From contig CAJTKG010000007.1 of NCBI GenBank assembly GCA_910576935.1, positions 27,839 through 91,838 of the forward strand: 64,000 nt of DNA, given 5' to 3'. The position numbers were made by a program, and so were the translations under genes. This document shows, one piece after another, positions 45,507 through 54,980 of the stretch (positions within the stretch are counted from its first letter, which is position 1; each line of letters starts with the position of its first letter). Under the pieces are notes generated by a model that saw nothing but the letters and a program-made list of their open reading frames with translations, made no database searches and was not told the origin of the DNA. This stretch comes from an uncultured Muribaculaceae bacterium. Its GTDB lineage: Bacteria; Bacteroidota; Bacteroidia; Bacteroidales; Muribaculaceae.

Positions 45507-47081
45507 TCAATAATCATATTGCAGTTCAAAGTTATCAAGGCAAAGCACAGCGCCGTTGCCTCCGGTGAAGTAGTCACCATATTTGCTCGCCGAAGCCGTG
45601 ATCAGAATATATCGCGGCACACGGTCGGTTGCTTTATAGTCGAGTTTAAACTCGAAGGGTGTATATGTCGGAATATTCTCACCGAACTCTATTTTACCAT
45701 AGGCTATCACTTCAGGGCCTTCAGGGTCGAAAAGCTGACGGTTGTTAGGGTTTGTCCTGATCTCAAAAGGTTTTTCACTATCGATCAAAGCTACCCAGAC
45801 GATACAGGTGTCCGGACGCCCGGCGAGGTCACTGAAACCGGCAGTCGTACTACTGATCGGAGCTGTCTGATATTTGAGATAACCGCTCAGTGCCGTCGGC
45901 CGCTGCGTAAATTCTCGTCCGAAACTGAGAATACCGTTGGTGCCGTCGGTTCTGACATAACTTCCTGCGAAGATATTGCCGGCGGCAAGCTTGCCGATGA
46001 TACCGATGCCGACAAAGCGTGTCTCCAGACGTGCGGCCAGACCGGTGCCGTCGACAGTGTCGTCGGTCGGCGTCGTATTCGACGACCCGAGTGTCGTAGC
46101 TCCCTTGTTACCTGTATCCCAATAAGAGACGCTTCCTTCAGCCCACGGATTCCATACTTTGCCGTCAAGCCACCATAAATCGAAATCGGAATTAGGAACC
46201 TGCACTTCCCGGCCGGTCGTAAATTCTATCTCGTCACCATAATCCTGATTCGAGAATGCACGGGCGGCATAAGTTGTTTCCGGCGAGAGATGCAAAATGC
46301 GCGCATGAAAACTGCCGCCATCATAGCTCATCATGCTCTCGGGCACCCGCGTCCATTCGCTATCGGTGGCGAGTCGATATTCCACCCCATTGTCACGCCC
46401 GATTTCTGCCTGACCGTAAACCCACGCGACATTTGTCCATGCATCGACGCGCAAAGTCGTCACAACACTCTCGGTCTGGATAATATAGATCGACCACGTC
46501 TGTTTGTGACCGTATATATCGGCAACAATCTCAACCGGACGTGAAAAATCTACGCGTTTCCCTTCGAGATCCTTGTCGACCGTGGCGTTCTCAGGCCATA
46601 ATTTTATCGTCTTGACAAGCACCGACTCAAGCTCTGTCGTCTCGGAGACGTAAGCTACAACACGTCGCGCAGGCACGTCTATCTCTGTCGAACCGACCTG
46701 ACCGCCCACCGTGAAATAACGCTCTATATCCTGTCGGGCAGATATAGTCCACATATAATCCTGATAAAGCCTTAATATAACATGTTGCGGCGATGAAAGA
46801 TCAATTCCTCCGGTGATACTGTCACCGACAATCTCAGACCCCGGTGTAAGAGTCAGGTTTGTAATCTTCACATCATAGATATTGGCAGTCTCGCCGAAAA
46901 ACAGCGAGACAGAGCGAGACAGAGAATCAATCTGAGCGTTCTGCGACTCATCTTCGGCCGCAATGGAGACGATATTGGCCTGTATATGCGGATAAGGAAT
47001 ATTGTCTTTTATGCACCCTGCGACAACCACCGCCATGGCAGTGCAAAGCATCGGTAATATGCGTCTGTGATTAAATTTCAT
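45507..47081 (-). CDS. PCMD-domain lipoprotein
   Basis: A 524-residue lipoprotein (lipobox VVAGC, Cys at about residue 23, followed by IKDNIPYP). The N-terminal part has Ig-like and fibronectin-like stretches (FHARILHLSPETTYAARAFSN). The last about 250 residues, from VPNSDFDLWWL to VLCLDNFELQYDY, match the PCMD 'putative carbohydrate metabolism' domain (PF13201) common in surface lipoproteins of Bacteroidetes. It is 6 nt behind a barrel gene and 24 nt before the porin gene, so these four probably form an envelope complex or shared regulon. Confidence 0.8.
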   Translation of the reverse strand: MKFNHRRILPMLCTAMAVVVAGCIKDNIPYPHIQANIVSIAAEDESQNAQIDSLSRSVSLFFGETANIYDVKITNLTLTPGSEIVGDSITGGIDLSSPQHVILRLYQDYMWTISARQDIERYFTVGGQVGSTEIDVPARRVVAYVSETTELESVLVKTIKLWPENATVDKDLEGKRVDFSRPVEIVADIYGHKQTWSIYIIQTESVVTTLRVDAWTNVAWVYGQAEIGRDNGVEYRLATDSEWTRVPESMMSYDGGSFHARILHLSPETTYAARAFSNQDYGDEIEFTTGREVQVPNSDFDLWWLDGKVWNPWAEGSVSYWDTGNKGATTLGSSNTTPTDDTVDGTGLAARLETRFVGIGIIGKLAAGNIFAGSYVRTDGTNGILSFGREFTQRPTALSGYLKYQTAPISSTTAGFSDLAGRPDTCIVWVALIDSEKPFEIRTNPNNRQLFDPEGPEVIAYGKIEFGENIPTYTPFEFKLDYKATDRVPRYILITASASKYGDYFTGGNGAVLCLDNFELQYDY

Positions 47082-47087
47082 GTCTAT

Positions 47088-47951
47088 TTAGATTACGACC
47101 ATCAAACCGAAGTTGATATTGAAAATATTAAATCTGAAATTAGCGCCGCTGGTCGTGCGTGAACCCTCGTCGACACCGTCGGTTGTCTGGTGTTCACGTT
47201 TGACATTGAGGCCGAACACACCGAAAGATATATTGAACGACACATAATCCTGTATGAACACACACAGACCCGGACTGAAATTAAGATTAGCTCTGGTGAT
47301 AACAGTGCGCGTGTCTTTTGGCTTCCCGTCATAGATGCGTTTGAAACGCGACGTGCCACTGCCGAAACCAAGATCGACATCATTGAAAACTGCAAAGCGC
47401 TTGTCCATGCCAAGGCCGACATAATTGCGATAACATGCCGATATCGAATAATTCTCGGTATAATAACTGACATCCTTGATGGCAAAATTGATATCATCGT
47501 CAAAGTCCATTGCCAGATTGGCGAGATCGGCTTTGCCTCGTGAATAGTCAAATTTTAATCCTATCGACTGATTGTTCTTGAAGAAATAAGAAATCGAAGG
47601 CTTGATCGAGTATATTTTACCCTTGAAATCGACATTCTCGAGAATCGACAGAACCTGTATGTCATCTGTATTCAGTTCGCCGTATGATGCCGTCAAACCA
47701 AACGCCCATTTTCCCTTGGGGATAAACAGATAATTGAACAGGCCGCGGTCATAGCGTCCCAAATTACGCTCCGGTATTATCATGCTCACAGTATCACCGT
47801 CGACAATGACAAGTTTGTCTTTGTCAAGAATATCGCGAGGTATCGTATCGTTTACAATCTGATTTTTGCGCACAATCTTCTGCGCCTCGGCTGCAAATGG
47901 CAAAAGCGTCATCAGCGCCGCCATGATTATGATTAGTCTGTTAAGCTTCAT
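47088..47951 (-). CDS. Predicted outer-membrane barrel, paralogue B
   Basis: A 287-residue exported protein (signal peptide ending near AEAQ) with a Lys/Asp-rich linker and about 12 amphipathic strands, closing with FNINFGLMVVI. Its body aligns by eye with the upstream gene from FIPKGKWAFGLTASY onward, sharing F-x-PKG-x-W and the final N-x-FGV/LxVxI pattern. The N-terminal extension of about 45 residues is specific to this copy. The start overlaps the stop of the upstream paralogue by 1 nt. Function unknown. Confidence 0.75.
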   Translation of the reverse strand: MKLNRLIIIMAALMTLLPFAAEAQKIVRKNQIVNDTIPRDILDKDKLVIVDGDTVSMIIPERNLGRYDRGLFNYLFIPKGKWAFGLTASYGELNTDDIQVLSILENVDFKGKIYSIKPSISYFFKNNQSIGLKFDYSRGKADLANLAMDFDDDINFAIKDVSYYTENYSISACYRNYVGLGMDKRFAVFNDVDLGFGSGTSRFKRIYDGKPKDTRTVITRANLNFSPGLCVFIQDYVSFNISFGVFGLNVKREHQTTDGVDEGSRTTSGANFRFNIFNINFGLMVVI

Positions 47952-48694
47952 TATATATAAAAGACAACGCCGAAGGTTATTGAAAAAAGATTGATTTTGA
48001 AATTGGCCGACTTCGTATTCATATTGGCCACATAAATGCGGTCGGTTGTGGCTTTGCTGTGTGTATAATGGAAACCGAGCACACCGACATTGACCTCTAT
48101 GGCCGAATAATTGTTTAGGAATACAGCCATACCGGGCGACAGACCGACGTTGAGATTGAAATTGCGCTGAAACGTACCCGTGAAATCATTTCCCGTACCG
48201 CTACACAATTTCGACTCACCTCCTCCAAGTTGCAACTGCATCTCGTTGAAAAGGCCGAAACGCGTACTGCTGCCGAGGCTTATATAATATCTCATCGCCA
48301 TCGTTCCCGAAAAATTATGACTGATGCTGTAAAGATTATCGACAGTATAATCAGTTTCCGAATCAAGCACAAACGCCACATTGTCGAGCCTTGTGCGCTG
48401 ACGTTCGTATGCAAAACGTCCGCCGCCTGCAAGATTATCTTTAAACGCAAACATAAGCATCGGGCTCACCTTAAACGAATATGTGTCACCCGAAAGATTC
48501 TCTACAATAAGAAACTGATAATTATTTTGGTCTGACTGAGAATAACTGACACTTACACCTGTGATCCATTGACCTTTGGGTACAAAGGTAATCTGCTTTA
48601 GATCACGGCTGAATTCCTTCTGCGCGACAGCCTCGGTCGGATGCAGCAGACAGCATGTCAGCAACACGACAGCAAATTTATATACAGACTTCAT
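47951..48694 (-). CDS. Predicted outer-membrane barrel, paralogue A
   Basis: A 247-residue exported protein: signal peptide ending near TEAVAQ, then FVPKGQWITGVSVSYSQ and a series of amphipathic strands ending in SITFGVVFYI. It is paralogous to the next gene, with which it is translationally coupled by TAATG, so it is a tandem duplication within an operon. It is the first gene of the unit 48694-44451; upstream only a weak TAATTTTA -7-like box at 48737-48730 is seen. Function unknown. Confidence 0.75.
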   Translation of the reverse strand: MKSVYKFAVVLLTCCLLHPTEAVAQKEFSRDLKQITFVPKGQWITGVSVSYSQSDQNNYQFLIVENLSGDTYSFKVSPMLMFAFKDNLAGGGRFAYERQRTRLDNVAFVLDSETDYTVDNLYSISHNFSGTMAMRYYISLGSSTRFGLFNEMQLQLGGGESKLCSGTGNDFTGTFQRNFNLNVGLSPGMAVFLNNYSAIEVNVGVLGFHYTHSKATTDRIYVANMNTKSANFKINLFSITFGVVFYI

Positions 48695-48908
48695 GAGGTC
48701 TTGGCTTTTCCAATTTTTAAAAAACTTTGTAAAATTACGCCTTTATATTTGAAATTTACATCTTCTATTTGTTAAAAAGGCTAAACAGAAAGAGTATCAG
48801 CCTGTAATTCAGCTTCTTCTAAAATATGACTCGATGTCTGTCAACATATTAATGTCAACCGGCATACCCTAATATACCATTGATATATCACTGATACACA
48901 GACTATTA

Positions 48909-48917
48909 CCCCCCCCC
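48909..48917. repeat. Poly-C tract upstream of a polysaccharide gene
   Basis: Nine consecutive C bases, 17 nt upstream of the -33 box of the 49041 gene promoter. Such homopolymers are prone to slippage and lie where an upstream element could act. The rest of the 346-nt gap 48695-49040 contains A+T-rich sequence and the promoter at 48935. Confidence 0.6.
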
Positions 48918-48934
48918 GCAAATTTTATTATTTT

Positions 48935-48966
48935 TTTGCTTTTTAGCAAATTATGACGTAACTTTG
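48935..48966 (+). promoter_or_regulatory. Promoter of the CapD-like gene
   Basis: TTTG (48935-48938), 20 nt, TAACTTTG (48959-48966): a perfect consensus. Predicted start near 48970, leaving a leader of about 71 nt. Confidence 0.85.
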
Positions 48967-49040
48967 CAAGTGCTACTTTGTTGATTTAAGATTCAAAGTC
49001 AATTTTTTTGCAAACCAATCAATTGTATTCTAATATAATA

Positions 49041-51056
49041 ATGAAAAAGCGACTGATTAATTTACTTGCCAATTCAAGACTGGTCAGTACATTTATGGCA
49101 TCGCCGAGTCCGAAATGGGCGGTTTTGATAGCCGATTTGTTTGCTGTTTTTGTCAGTGCATGCCTGCAACACATATTCGGCAGTTCCAACATTCCGTTAG
49201 CCGAAACCGGCAATCCCATCTTCTCCGGTGTGGCACAAGTCATTATCATCGTAGCCGTATATGCTGTTTTCAGCAATCTGCTTAAGACCAACCAATACGT
49301 ATTGCGACTGTCTGTCATAGAAGACATCTATCGCATAGTCATGCTGATAATAGCAGCCTCGATTACACTCGTCATCGGCTCATTGATATCGTCTATATGG
49401 CTTGGCTTCAGATACTTCAGCATTTGGGGTATATTCACCATCGGCATGTTCAGCTTCGCAATAATGATGGTGGTGCGACTTATAATAAAGTATATCTACA
49501 CAGCCATCACAAGCATTGACAAAGAAAAGAAACGTGTCATTGTACTCGGCTCGGCCATAAATTCATTCTATCTCGCCTCAGCTCTCAAGACCGAGGCCGG
49601 CGGACGTTTCACTCCCGTAGCACTCCTCAGCCTCTCCGAGCAGAAACAGGATGCCACCGTCAATGGCATACCCATCGTAAAATTCGACCACGACACTGTT
49701 GCTGACGTATTCAAACGCTATCGAGCCGACACTCTTATATTCCTGTCGACTCAGATCGATCTCATCCGCGACCGTCTTGCCGACGTATTCCTGTCAAACA
49801 ACATATCGATGCTGATGCTCAATCAAGTCGAGGAGTTTAATGTCAACGACGACTCCATGCCCAATATATCGGCCCACGTCCACGACATCAAGATCGAAGA
49901 TCTTCTCGGCCGTGATCCCATCAAGACCGACAGTTCCGCCATCAAGAGCGTCATCACCAATCAGGTCGTGCTGATAACCGGTGCCGCCGGATCTATCGGC
50001 AGTGAAATCGTAAATCAGGTCGCATCGCTCGGTGCCCGCGAGATTGTCCTCGTCGACCAGGCCGAGACCCCTATGCATGACCTTCAGCTTCAGATGGAAG
50101 CCAAGCATCCCGACGTAACGATTCGCCTTTTCATCGGCGATGTCGTCAACCGTGCCCGCATGGAGCAGGCTTTTGCCACATACAACCCGCGTTATGTATT
50201 CCATGCAGCCGCATACAAACATGTGCCGATGATGGAGCGCAATCCCGTCGAAGCCATCATGACAAACGTCTTCGGCACCAAAAACATCGCCGATCTGTCA
50301 AACAAATACAATGTCGAGAAATTCGTCATGGTATCGACCGACAAAGCTGTCAATCCGACAAATGTCATGGGCGCCTCGAAGCGTATCGCCGAGATTTACG
50401 TCCAGTCACTTTTCTTCCACCTTCGTCAAACAAGCGACCGCCGCACAACCCAATATATCACCACACGTTTCGGTAACGTCCTCGGTTCTAACGGCTCTGT
50501 TATACCACTCTTCCGCCGTCAGATTGAAGAAGGCGGCCCCCTCACCGTCACACACCGCGACATCATACGCTACTTCATGACTATTCCCGAAGCCTGTTCA
50601 CTCGTCCTTGAAGCCGGCTGCATGGGCCGCGGCGGCGAGATTTACATCTTTGACATGGGGCAACCCGTTAAGATCTACGACCTCGCATGCCGCATGATAT
50701 CACTTGCGGGCCTCAAGCTCGGTCGTGACATAGACATCATTGAGACCGGCCTCCGCCCGGGCGAAAAACTCTATGAGGAGTTGCTCAACGACAAAGAACG
50801 CACCATGTCGACACAGCACAAGAAAATCATGATCGCCAAGGTACGTGAATACAACTACAATGACGTAACCCGCCATCTCGACCTGCTTGAGAAATGTGTC
50901 AAATCGGGCATAAACCACGACATTGTCGCTGAAATGAAACACATCGTTCCCGAATTCAAATCCCAAAACTCTGAATTCGAAAAGATCGACATCGAAATAA
51001 AAGAAGAAATAACCTCAGGCACAGTCGAAGTCGACTCACTCGCCACAATAAAATAA
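49041..51056 (+). CDS. Nucleotide-sugar 4,6-dehydratase, CapD/FlaA1-like, membrane-bound
   Basis: A 671-residue enzyme of the PglF/WbpM type that makes 4-keto-6-deoxy UDP-sugars for surface glycan synthesis. Four TM helices occupy about residues 20-150, followed by a first Rossmann domain (RVIVLGSAINSFYLA) and the SDR domain from about 300 with NAD motif ITGAAGSIGSEI, HAAAYKHVPMME and the catalytic block STDKAVNPTNVMGASKR. The C-terminus is Glu-rich. I prefer the ATG at 49041 over an upstream in-frame TTG at 49008. It has a strong promoter with a poly-C tract upstream. Confidence 0.92.
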   Translation: MKKRLINLLANSRLVSTFMASPSPKWAVLIADLFAVFVSACLQHIFGSSNIPLAETGNPIFSGVAQVIIIVAVYAVFSNLLKTNQYVLRLSVIEDIYRIVMLIIAASITLVIGSLISSIWLGFRYFSIWGIFTIGMFSFAIMMVVRLIIKYIYTAITSIDKEKKRVIVLGSAINSFYLASALKTEAGGRFTPVALLSLSEQKQDATVNGIPIVKFDHDTVADVFKRYRADTLIFLSTQIDLIRDRLADVFLSNNISMLMLNQVEEFNVNDDSMPNISAHVHDIKIEDLLGRDPIKTDSSAIKSVITNQVVLITGAAGSIGSEIVNQVASLGAREIVLVDQAETPMHDLQLQMEAKHPDVTIRLFIGDVVNRARMEQAFATYNPRYVFHAAAYKHVPMMERNPVEAIMTNVFGTKNIADLSNKYNVEKFVMVSTDKAVNPTNVMGASKRIAEIYVQSLFFHLRQTSDRRTTQYITTRFGNVLGSNGSVIPLFRRQIEEGGPLTVTHRDIIRYFMTIPEACSLVLEAGCMGRGGEIYIFDMGQPVKIYDLACRMISLAGLKLGRDIDIIETGLRPGEKLYEELLNDKERTMSTQHKKIMIAKVREYNYNDVTRHLDLLEKCVKSGINHDIVAEMKHIVPEFKSQNSEFEKIDIEIKEEITSGTVEVDSLATIK

Positions 51057-51070
51057 ATCAGACCCTATTA

Positions 51071-51727
51071 ATGAAAAAATTATTCATAATATCGGCATTG
51101 GTCGCTGCAATGGCCTCGCCTGTGCAAGCCTTTGACCTGAAAGATCTTTTCGGCAACAAAAACGCCGCCGACACAACCTCCGCCTCAGACTCAAATCCGC
51201 TCGGCGCCATCGGCAACATAATATCGGGGCTGACCGCTACATCAGACTTCAAGATCGAAGACCTAAAGGGCACATGGAACTATGTCTCACCCGCCGTCAC
51301 ATTCAAAAGCGACAATGCCCTACAGAAAATTGGCGGTTCAGCTGCCGCAACAGCGCTTGAAAACAAAATCAAGCCCTACTACGAACGCTTCGGCGTCACA
51401 GCCCTCGTGCTGACAATAAACGACGACCTCAGCTTCGAGATGAAACTAAAACGCGGCTCCGTAAAAGGCACTCTCGAAAAAGACGCCGACGGAAATCTGA
51501 AATTCAACTTCAACGCCCTTGGCAAGATCAAACTTGGCTCAATGAGTGCTTTCGCCACAAAATCAGGCTCGACACTTAACCTCACATTCGACGTCAGCAA
51601 GCTCATCGCTATTGTAAAGACTGTTGCTTCGGTGACAAACAACTCTACAATGTCGGCCATGACAAAACTGCTTGAATCATACGACGGCCTCTACGCAGGC
51701 TTCAAGCTAAGAAAAGCCGGTAAATAG
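51071..51727 (+). CDS. DUF4923-family exported protein
   Basis: A 218-residue exported protein (signal peptide ending near PVQAF) of the DUF4923 type: LKDLFGNK near the start, then KIEDLKGTWNYVSPAVTFKSDNALQKIGG and a beta-rich body with alternating strands. The family is known from Bacteroidales and has no assigned function. It lies 14 nt after the dehydratase gene and is probably co-transcribed with it. Confidence 0.8.
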   Translation: MKKLFIISALVAAMASPVQAFDLKDLFGNKNAADTTSASDSNPLGAIGNIISGLTATSDFKIEDLKGTWNYVSPAVTFKSDNALQKIGGSAAATALENKIKPYYERFGVTALVLTINDDLSFEMKLKRGSVKGTLEKDADGNLKFNFNALGKIKLGSMSAFATKSGSTLNLTFDVSKLIAIVKTVASVTNNSTMSAMTKLLESYDGLYAGFKLRKAGK

Positions 51728-51762
51728 GCCCGCCAACAATAAAAACGCACAAAAATAGAATA

Positions 51763-53037
51763 ATGAAATATTTCAACGCTGTTATCTTAACACTCCTGGC
51801 AATGACATCTGTGACTGCGGTTGCAGATGTCATTGTGCTTAACGACGGCACAACAATGCAGGTCTACAATGTCGAAGCCGCCACAAAATGGGTCTATTAC
51901 ACCGACACGGCCGATGACAGCGGTGAAGTCAAGCGCATCGCCGTCGATCGGGTATTTGCATACAAAATCGGCGAAGGACCTATGACCACAATCGGCGGTA
52001 ATAATCGCGACCCCGAAGTAACCCAAAAATCTGAAATAGACAAAACAGATACAAAACCGCAACGCGTCGATGCAATACCCGCCTCAGACAACGCATCGTT
52101 AATCGACGCATACAACAGCCAACCCGATCTCGAATACAAAAACAAAAAGCCTGATTCAAAAAACCTCTCTGACTACTTCCTGACCATATGGGGCATTGAA
52201 GACAACTCAATACTCTCTGACGAAAACATAGAAATAGGCTTCGAGAAAGTATATCTTGAAAACGACAAAAACAACAGCATCATCGGCCACCATATCAAAG
52301 TAAGAAACAAAACAGACCGACCGGTATATATCGATCTGGCATCATGCTATAGAATAATGAACGGCGGATATGCCGCACCCTATTACACCAATTCGGTCTA
52401 CTCGGAAACCAACGGCGCATCCCGCGGCGCATCTCTCAACCTTGGCGCAGTCGCCGGTGCTCTCGGCATCGGAGGCGCTGCCGGAACCATCGCCGGCGGT
52501 GTTTCTGTCGGCGGAGGCACATCACGTTCCATCGGTATATCTACCGTTGAGCAACAGATAATCACCATACCGCCGTTTTCATCTGTGACCCTACCCGGCA
52601 TGAAAGTATCTGACGGTACAAATTTCCACGAATGCATCGAACCCATCTATTTCTGCAATCTCCCGGCATCTGAAGCTGTTACAAACTCAATGGTTAGAAA
52701 CAACTCATACGTCGTCAAACTCGCCATTGCAGAAGACCAACGACTCCAAAAAGTTCCCGACGCCCAAAATGCCACACGCGACAATCTCGCGATACCTCGA
52801 TGGGGACAGAAAAACTTCACATCCGCCAATTCGCCCAAACACATAGGCCGCATTATAACATACTCGCTGTCGCCCGATTTCTCGACATTCAAATCGTTGC
52901 CCGTCAACCTATATATCCGCGGAGCATTCGGCATAAAACTCATCATGGAAGATCAGCGATTCTTCAACGAGAAACGCTTCGCTCCGGTCGCCGACCCCGA
53001 ACACCTCATCATAGGTTTCGGCAAAGTAAAGAAATAA
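51763..53037 (+). CDS. Exported protein of unknown function (424 aa)
   Basis: A signal peptide ends near AVADV. The first part has short beta strands (VIVLNDGTTMQVYNVEAATKWVYY) that resemble a common Bacteroidetes domain measuring stress or redox, but I cannot name it. A Gly/Ala-rich hydrophobic stretch (GAVAGALGIGGAAGTIAGGVSVGGG) near residue 230 may form a turn-rich or membrane-inserted loop. The rest is soluble, with conserved-looking blocks such as ITIPPFSSVTLPGMKV. It lies 35 nt after DUF4923. No family assigned. Confidence 0.65.
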   Translation: MKYFNAVILTLLAMTSVTAVADVIVLNDGTTMQVYNVEAATKWVYYTDTADDSGEVKRIAVDRVFAYKIGEGPMTTIGGNNRDPEVTQKSEIDKTDTKPQRVDAIPASDNASLIDAYNSQPDLEYKNKKPDSKNLSDYFLTIWGIEDNSILSDENIEIGFEKVYLENDKNNSIIGHHIKVRNKTDRPVYIDLASCYRIMNGGYAAPYYTNSVYSETNGASRGASLNLGAVAGALGIGGAAGTIAGGVSVGGGTSRSIGISTVEQQIITIPPFSSVTLPGMKVSDGTNFHECIEPIYFCNLPASEAVTNSMVRNNSYVVKLAIAEDQRLQKVPDAQNATRDNLAIPRWGQKNFTSANSPKHIGRIITYSLSPDFSTFKSLPVNLYIRGAFGIKLIMEDQRFFNEKRFAPVADPEHLIIGFGKVKK

Positions 53038-53063
53038 TCGGTCCACGCAGGCACAAAACCACG

Positions 53064-53105
53064 GTGATGTTTGTTAGGAATATAACAATTCCTGTCAAGC
53101 ATCAC
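53064..53105 (+). other. Long hairpin abutting the trkH start codon
   Basis: Arms 53064-53080 and 53089-53105 pair over 17 positions with a short internal mismatch near 53074-53075, around an 8-nt loop. The hairpin ends 3 nt before the trkH ATG. No U-tract follows, so it is a poor terminator; it could control access of ribosomes to trkH or process the upstream mRNA. Confidence 0.55.
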
Positions 53106-53108
53106 TAA

Positions 53109-54974
53109 ATGCCAACCGGCAACAAACATATTATCAGACATCACCTGTCGCGGCTCAAACATGCCGCCACAACCCGTTATAATCTGTTTACATTCAGATT
53201 CCGTTCGGCGATAGCGCGCATATCCGACGCCGCCTACATCGCTGCCGGCATCGCCTCTCTCGGCACACTCATACTGCTGACCCTTCATTTTGGATTCCAC
53301 ACGACACCCGAAACCGACGCCAAGACAAAAATCGTCCTACGGCTCTTTCAGGCAATATTCATATTCAACGTCACGTTCAATCTGTCATTCAGATTCAAAA
53401 AGACCCTGCGCGATACCCGTTGGCTGAAATGGATCGTAGATATCGCCATACTGTCCACTCTTCTCCCTCTGCTCTACCCCCACCCCGACCATCCGTGGAT
53501 TCCCCTGCTCGAACGTATCCTCTACAGCAACGCGTTTATGTTCTCAACCATAGGCACATACTCTGTCGTCTGCCTCTGTTCGGCCATCATGAAGCTCATC
53601 GGACACCGCACCAACCCCTCGATAATCCTTTCAGGCAGCTTCCTGATTTTCATCATCATCGGCTCACTGCTTCTGATGATGCCCAAATGCACCGTCAGCC
53701 CGATAAGCTACACCGACTCATTGTTTATGGCTACAAGCGCCGTCTGCATCACAGGCCTCTCAAGCATCGACATACCGACGACACTCACCCCGGCGGGCAT
53801 ACTCGTCATGACTATTCTCATACAGGCCGGGGCTCTCGGCATAGTTACGTTTACAAGCTTTTTCGCCATCTTTTTCAGCGGCGCGCCATCGATTTACAAC
53901 CAATTGCTCATCAAAGACATGATTTACTCAAAATCGATGAACAATCTCGTACCGACACTGCTCTATATACTCGGGTTCACACTCGCCGTAGAGCTTGTCG
54001 GCGCTGTCGCCATATATTTCACCATACCCGAAGATCTCGGACTCAGTCTTGGCGACAAACTCATGTTTGCCGGCTTCCACTCAATGTCATCATTCTGCAA
54101 CGCCGGTTTCAGTATCCTGCCCGACGGCATGGCCAATCGCACACTGATGACAGGCGACCAGTCGATATATATCGTAACTTCAATTATGATACTTGCCGGA
54201 GCCATAGGATTCCCGCTATTGCTCAACCTCAAAGACAAGCTCGTCAACTCTATCGGGAAAATATTACCAAAACATACCGGCAATAATCCACGTCTCGTCC
54301 ACTTCTATGACTTGAACACCAAACTCGTCTTCGTGACTACAATTTCAATACTCACAGCATGCAGCCTTGCTTTCTTCATTCTCGAATACGACAACACACT
54401 CGCCGGCATGAGCGACTACGACAAAGCCGTGCAGTCGATATTCAATTCTCTCACGCCGAGAAGCGCCGGCTTCATCTCTGTCAATCCGGCCAATTTCTTG
54501 CCGGTGACGCTGTTGATCGTATTAATACAGATGTGGATAGGCGGAGCTTCGCAATCTCTGGCCGGCGGTATAAAAGTCAATACTGTCGCCACGATCACAC
54601 TCAGTCTCAGAGCGGTGATACTTGGCCATAAAGGCGCCAATGCATATAACCGACGGCTGTCGACAGGCTCTGTCAGGCGTGCCTTCGGCGTGGTCACACT
54701 ATCGATTATAACTACTGTAACATATCTGATAACCGTCATGCTGCTCGAGCCACAACTCAGCGTCAAAGCCGTTACGTTCGAGGTCATATCGGCCTTGTTT
54801 ACCGTCGGTTCGTCGCTCGGCATCACGGCAGACCTCGGCGACGTTTCCAAAATAGTACTCGCCACAGCAATGTTCCTCGGTCGTGTCGGCATATTGTCAC
54901 TCATCATGGGTTTGGCGGGAATATCAGCCGACAAATCGTCGCACTACCCTACTGAAAACATAATAATCAACTGA
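53109..54974 (+). CDS. trkH: TrkH-family potassium transporter, membrane subunit
   Basis: A 621-residue polytopic protein that forms the K+ pathway of a Trk/Ktr system. Four pore-loop repeats are visible, with filter-like segments SAVCITGLSS, SSFCNAGFS, PRSAGFISV and VGSSLGITAD. The N-terminal about 140 residues (basic, with two or three TM helices) extend beyond the E. coli protein. It is partnered with the adjacent TrkA gene 6 nt downstream. The leader hairpin may regulate it. Confidence 0.93.
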   Translation: MPTGNKHIIRHHLSRLKHAATTRYNLFTFRFRSAIARISDAAYIAAGIASLGTLILLTLHFGFHTTPETDAKTKIVLRLFQAIFIFNVTFNLSFRFKKTLRDTRWLKWIVDIAILSTLLPLLYPHPDHPWIPLLERILYSNAFMFSTIGTYSVVCLCSAIMKLIGHRTNPSIILSGSFLIFIIIGSLLLMMPKCTVSPISYTDSLFMATSAVCITGLSSIDIPTTLTPAGILVMTILIQAGALGIVTFTSFFAIFFSGAPSIYNQLLIKDMIYSKSMNNLVPTLLYILGFTLAVELVGAVAIYFTIPEDLGLSLGDKLMFAGFHSMSSFCNAGFSILPDGMANRTLMTGDQSIYIVTSIMILAGAIGFPLLLNLKDKLVNSIGKILPKHTGNNPRLVHFYDLNTKLVFVTTISILTACSLAFFILEYDNTLAGMSDYDKAVQSIFNSLTPRSAGFISVNPANFLPVTLLIVLIQMWIGGASQSLAGGIKVNTVATITLSLRAVILGHKGANAYNRRLSTGSVRRAFGVVTLSIITTVTYLITVMLLEPQLSVKAVTFEVISALFTVGSSLGITADLGDVSKIVLATAMFLGRVGILSLIMGLAGISADKSSHYPTENIIIN

Positions 54975-54980
54975 TAAGTT

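Noticed and set aside
46908..46931. GAGACAGAG-type short direct repeat in the PCMD gene
   Set aside because: Two short units in coding sequence, in frame with a Ser/Arg stretch; too small to call a functional repeat.
53420..54286. Plus-strand frame of 288 codons inside trkH
   Set aside because: Out-of-frame reading of trkH; His/Arg/Pro-rich peptide without structure, while the trkH frame is fully conserved.
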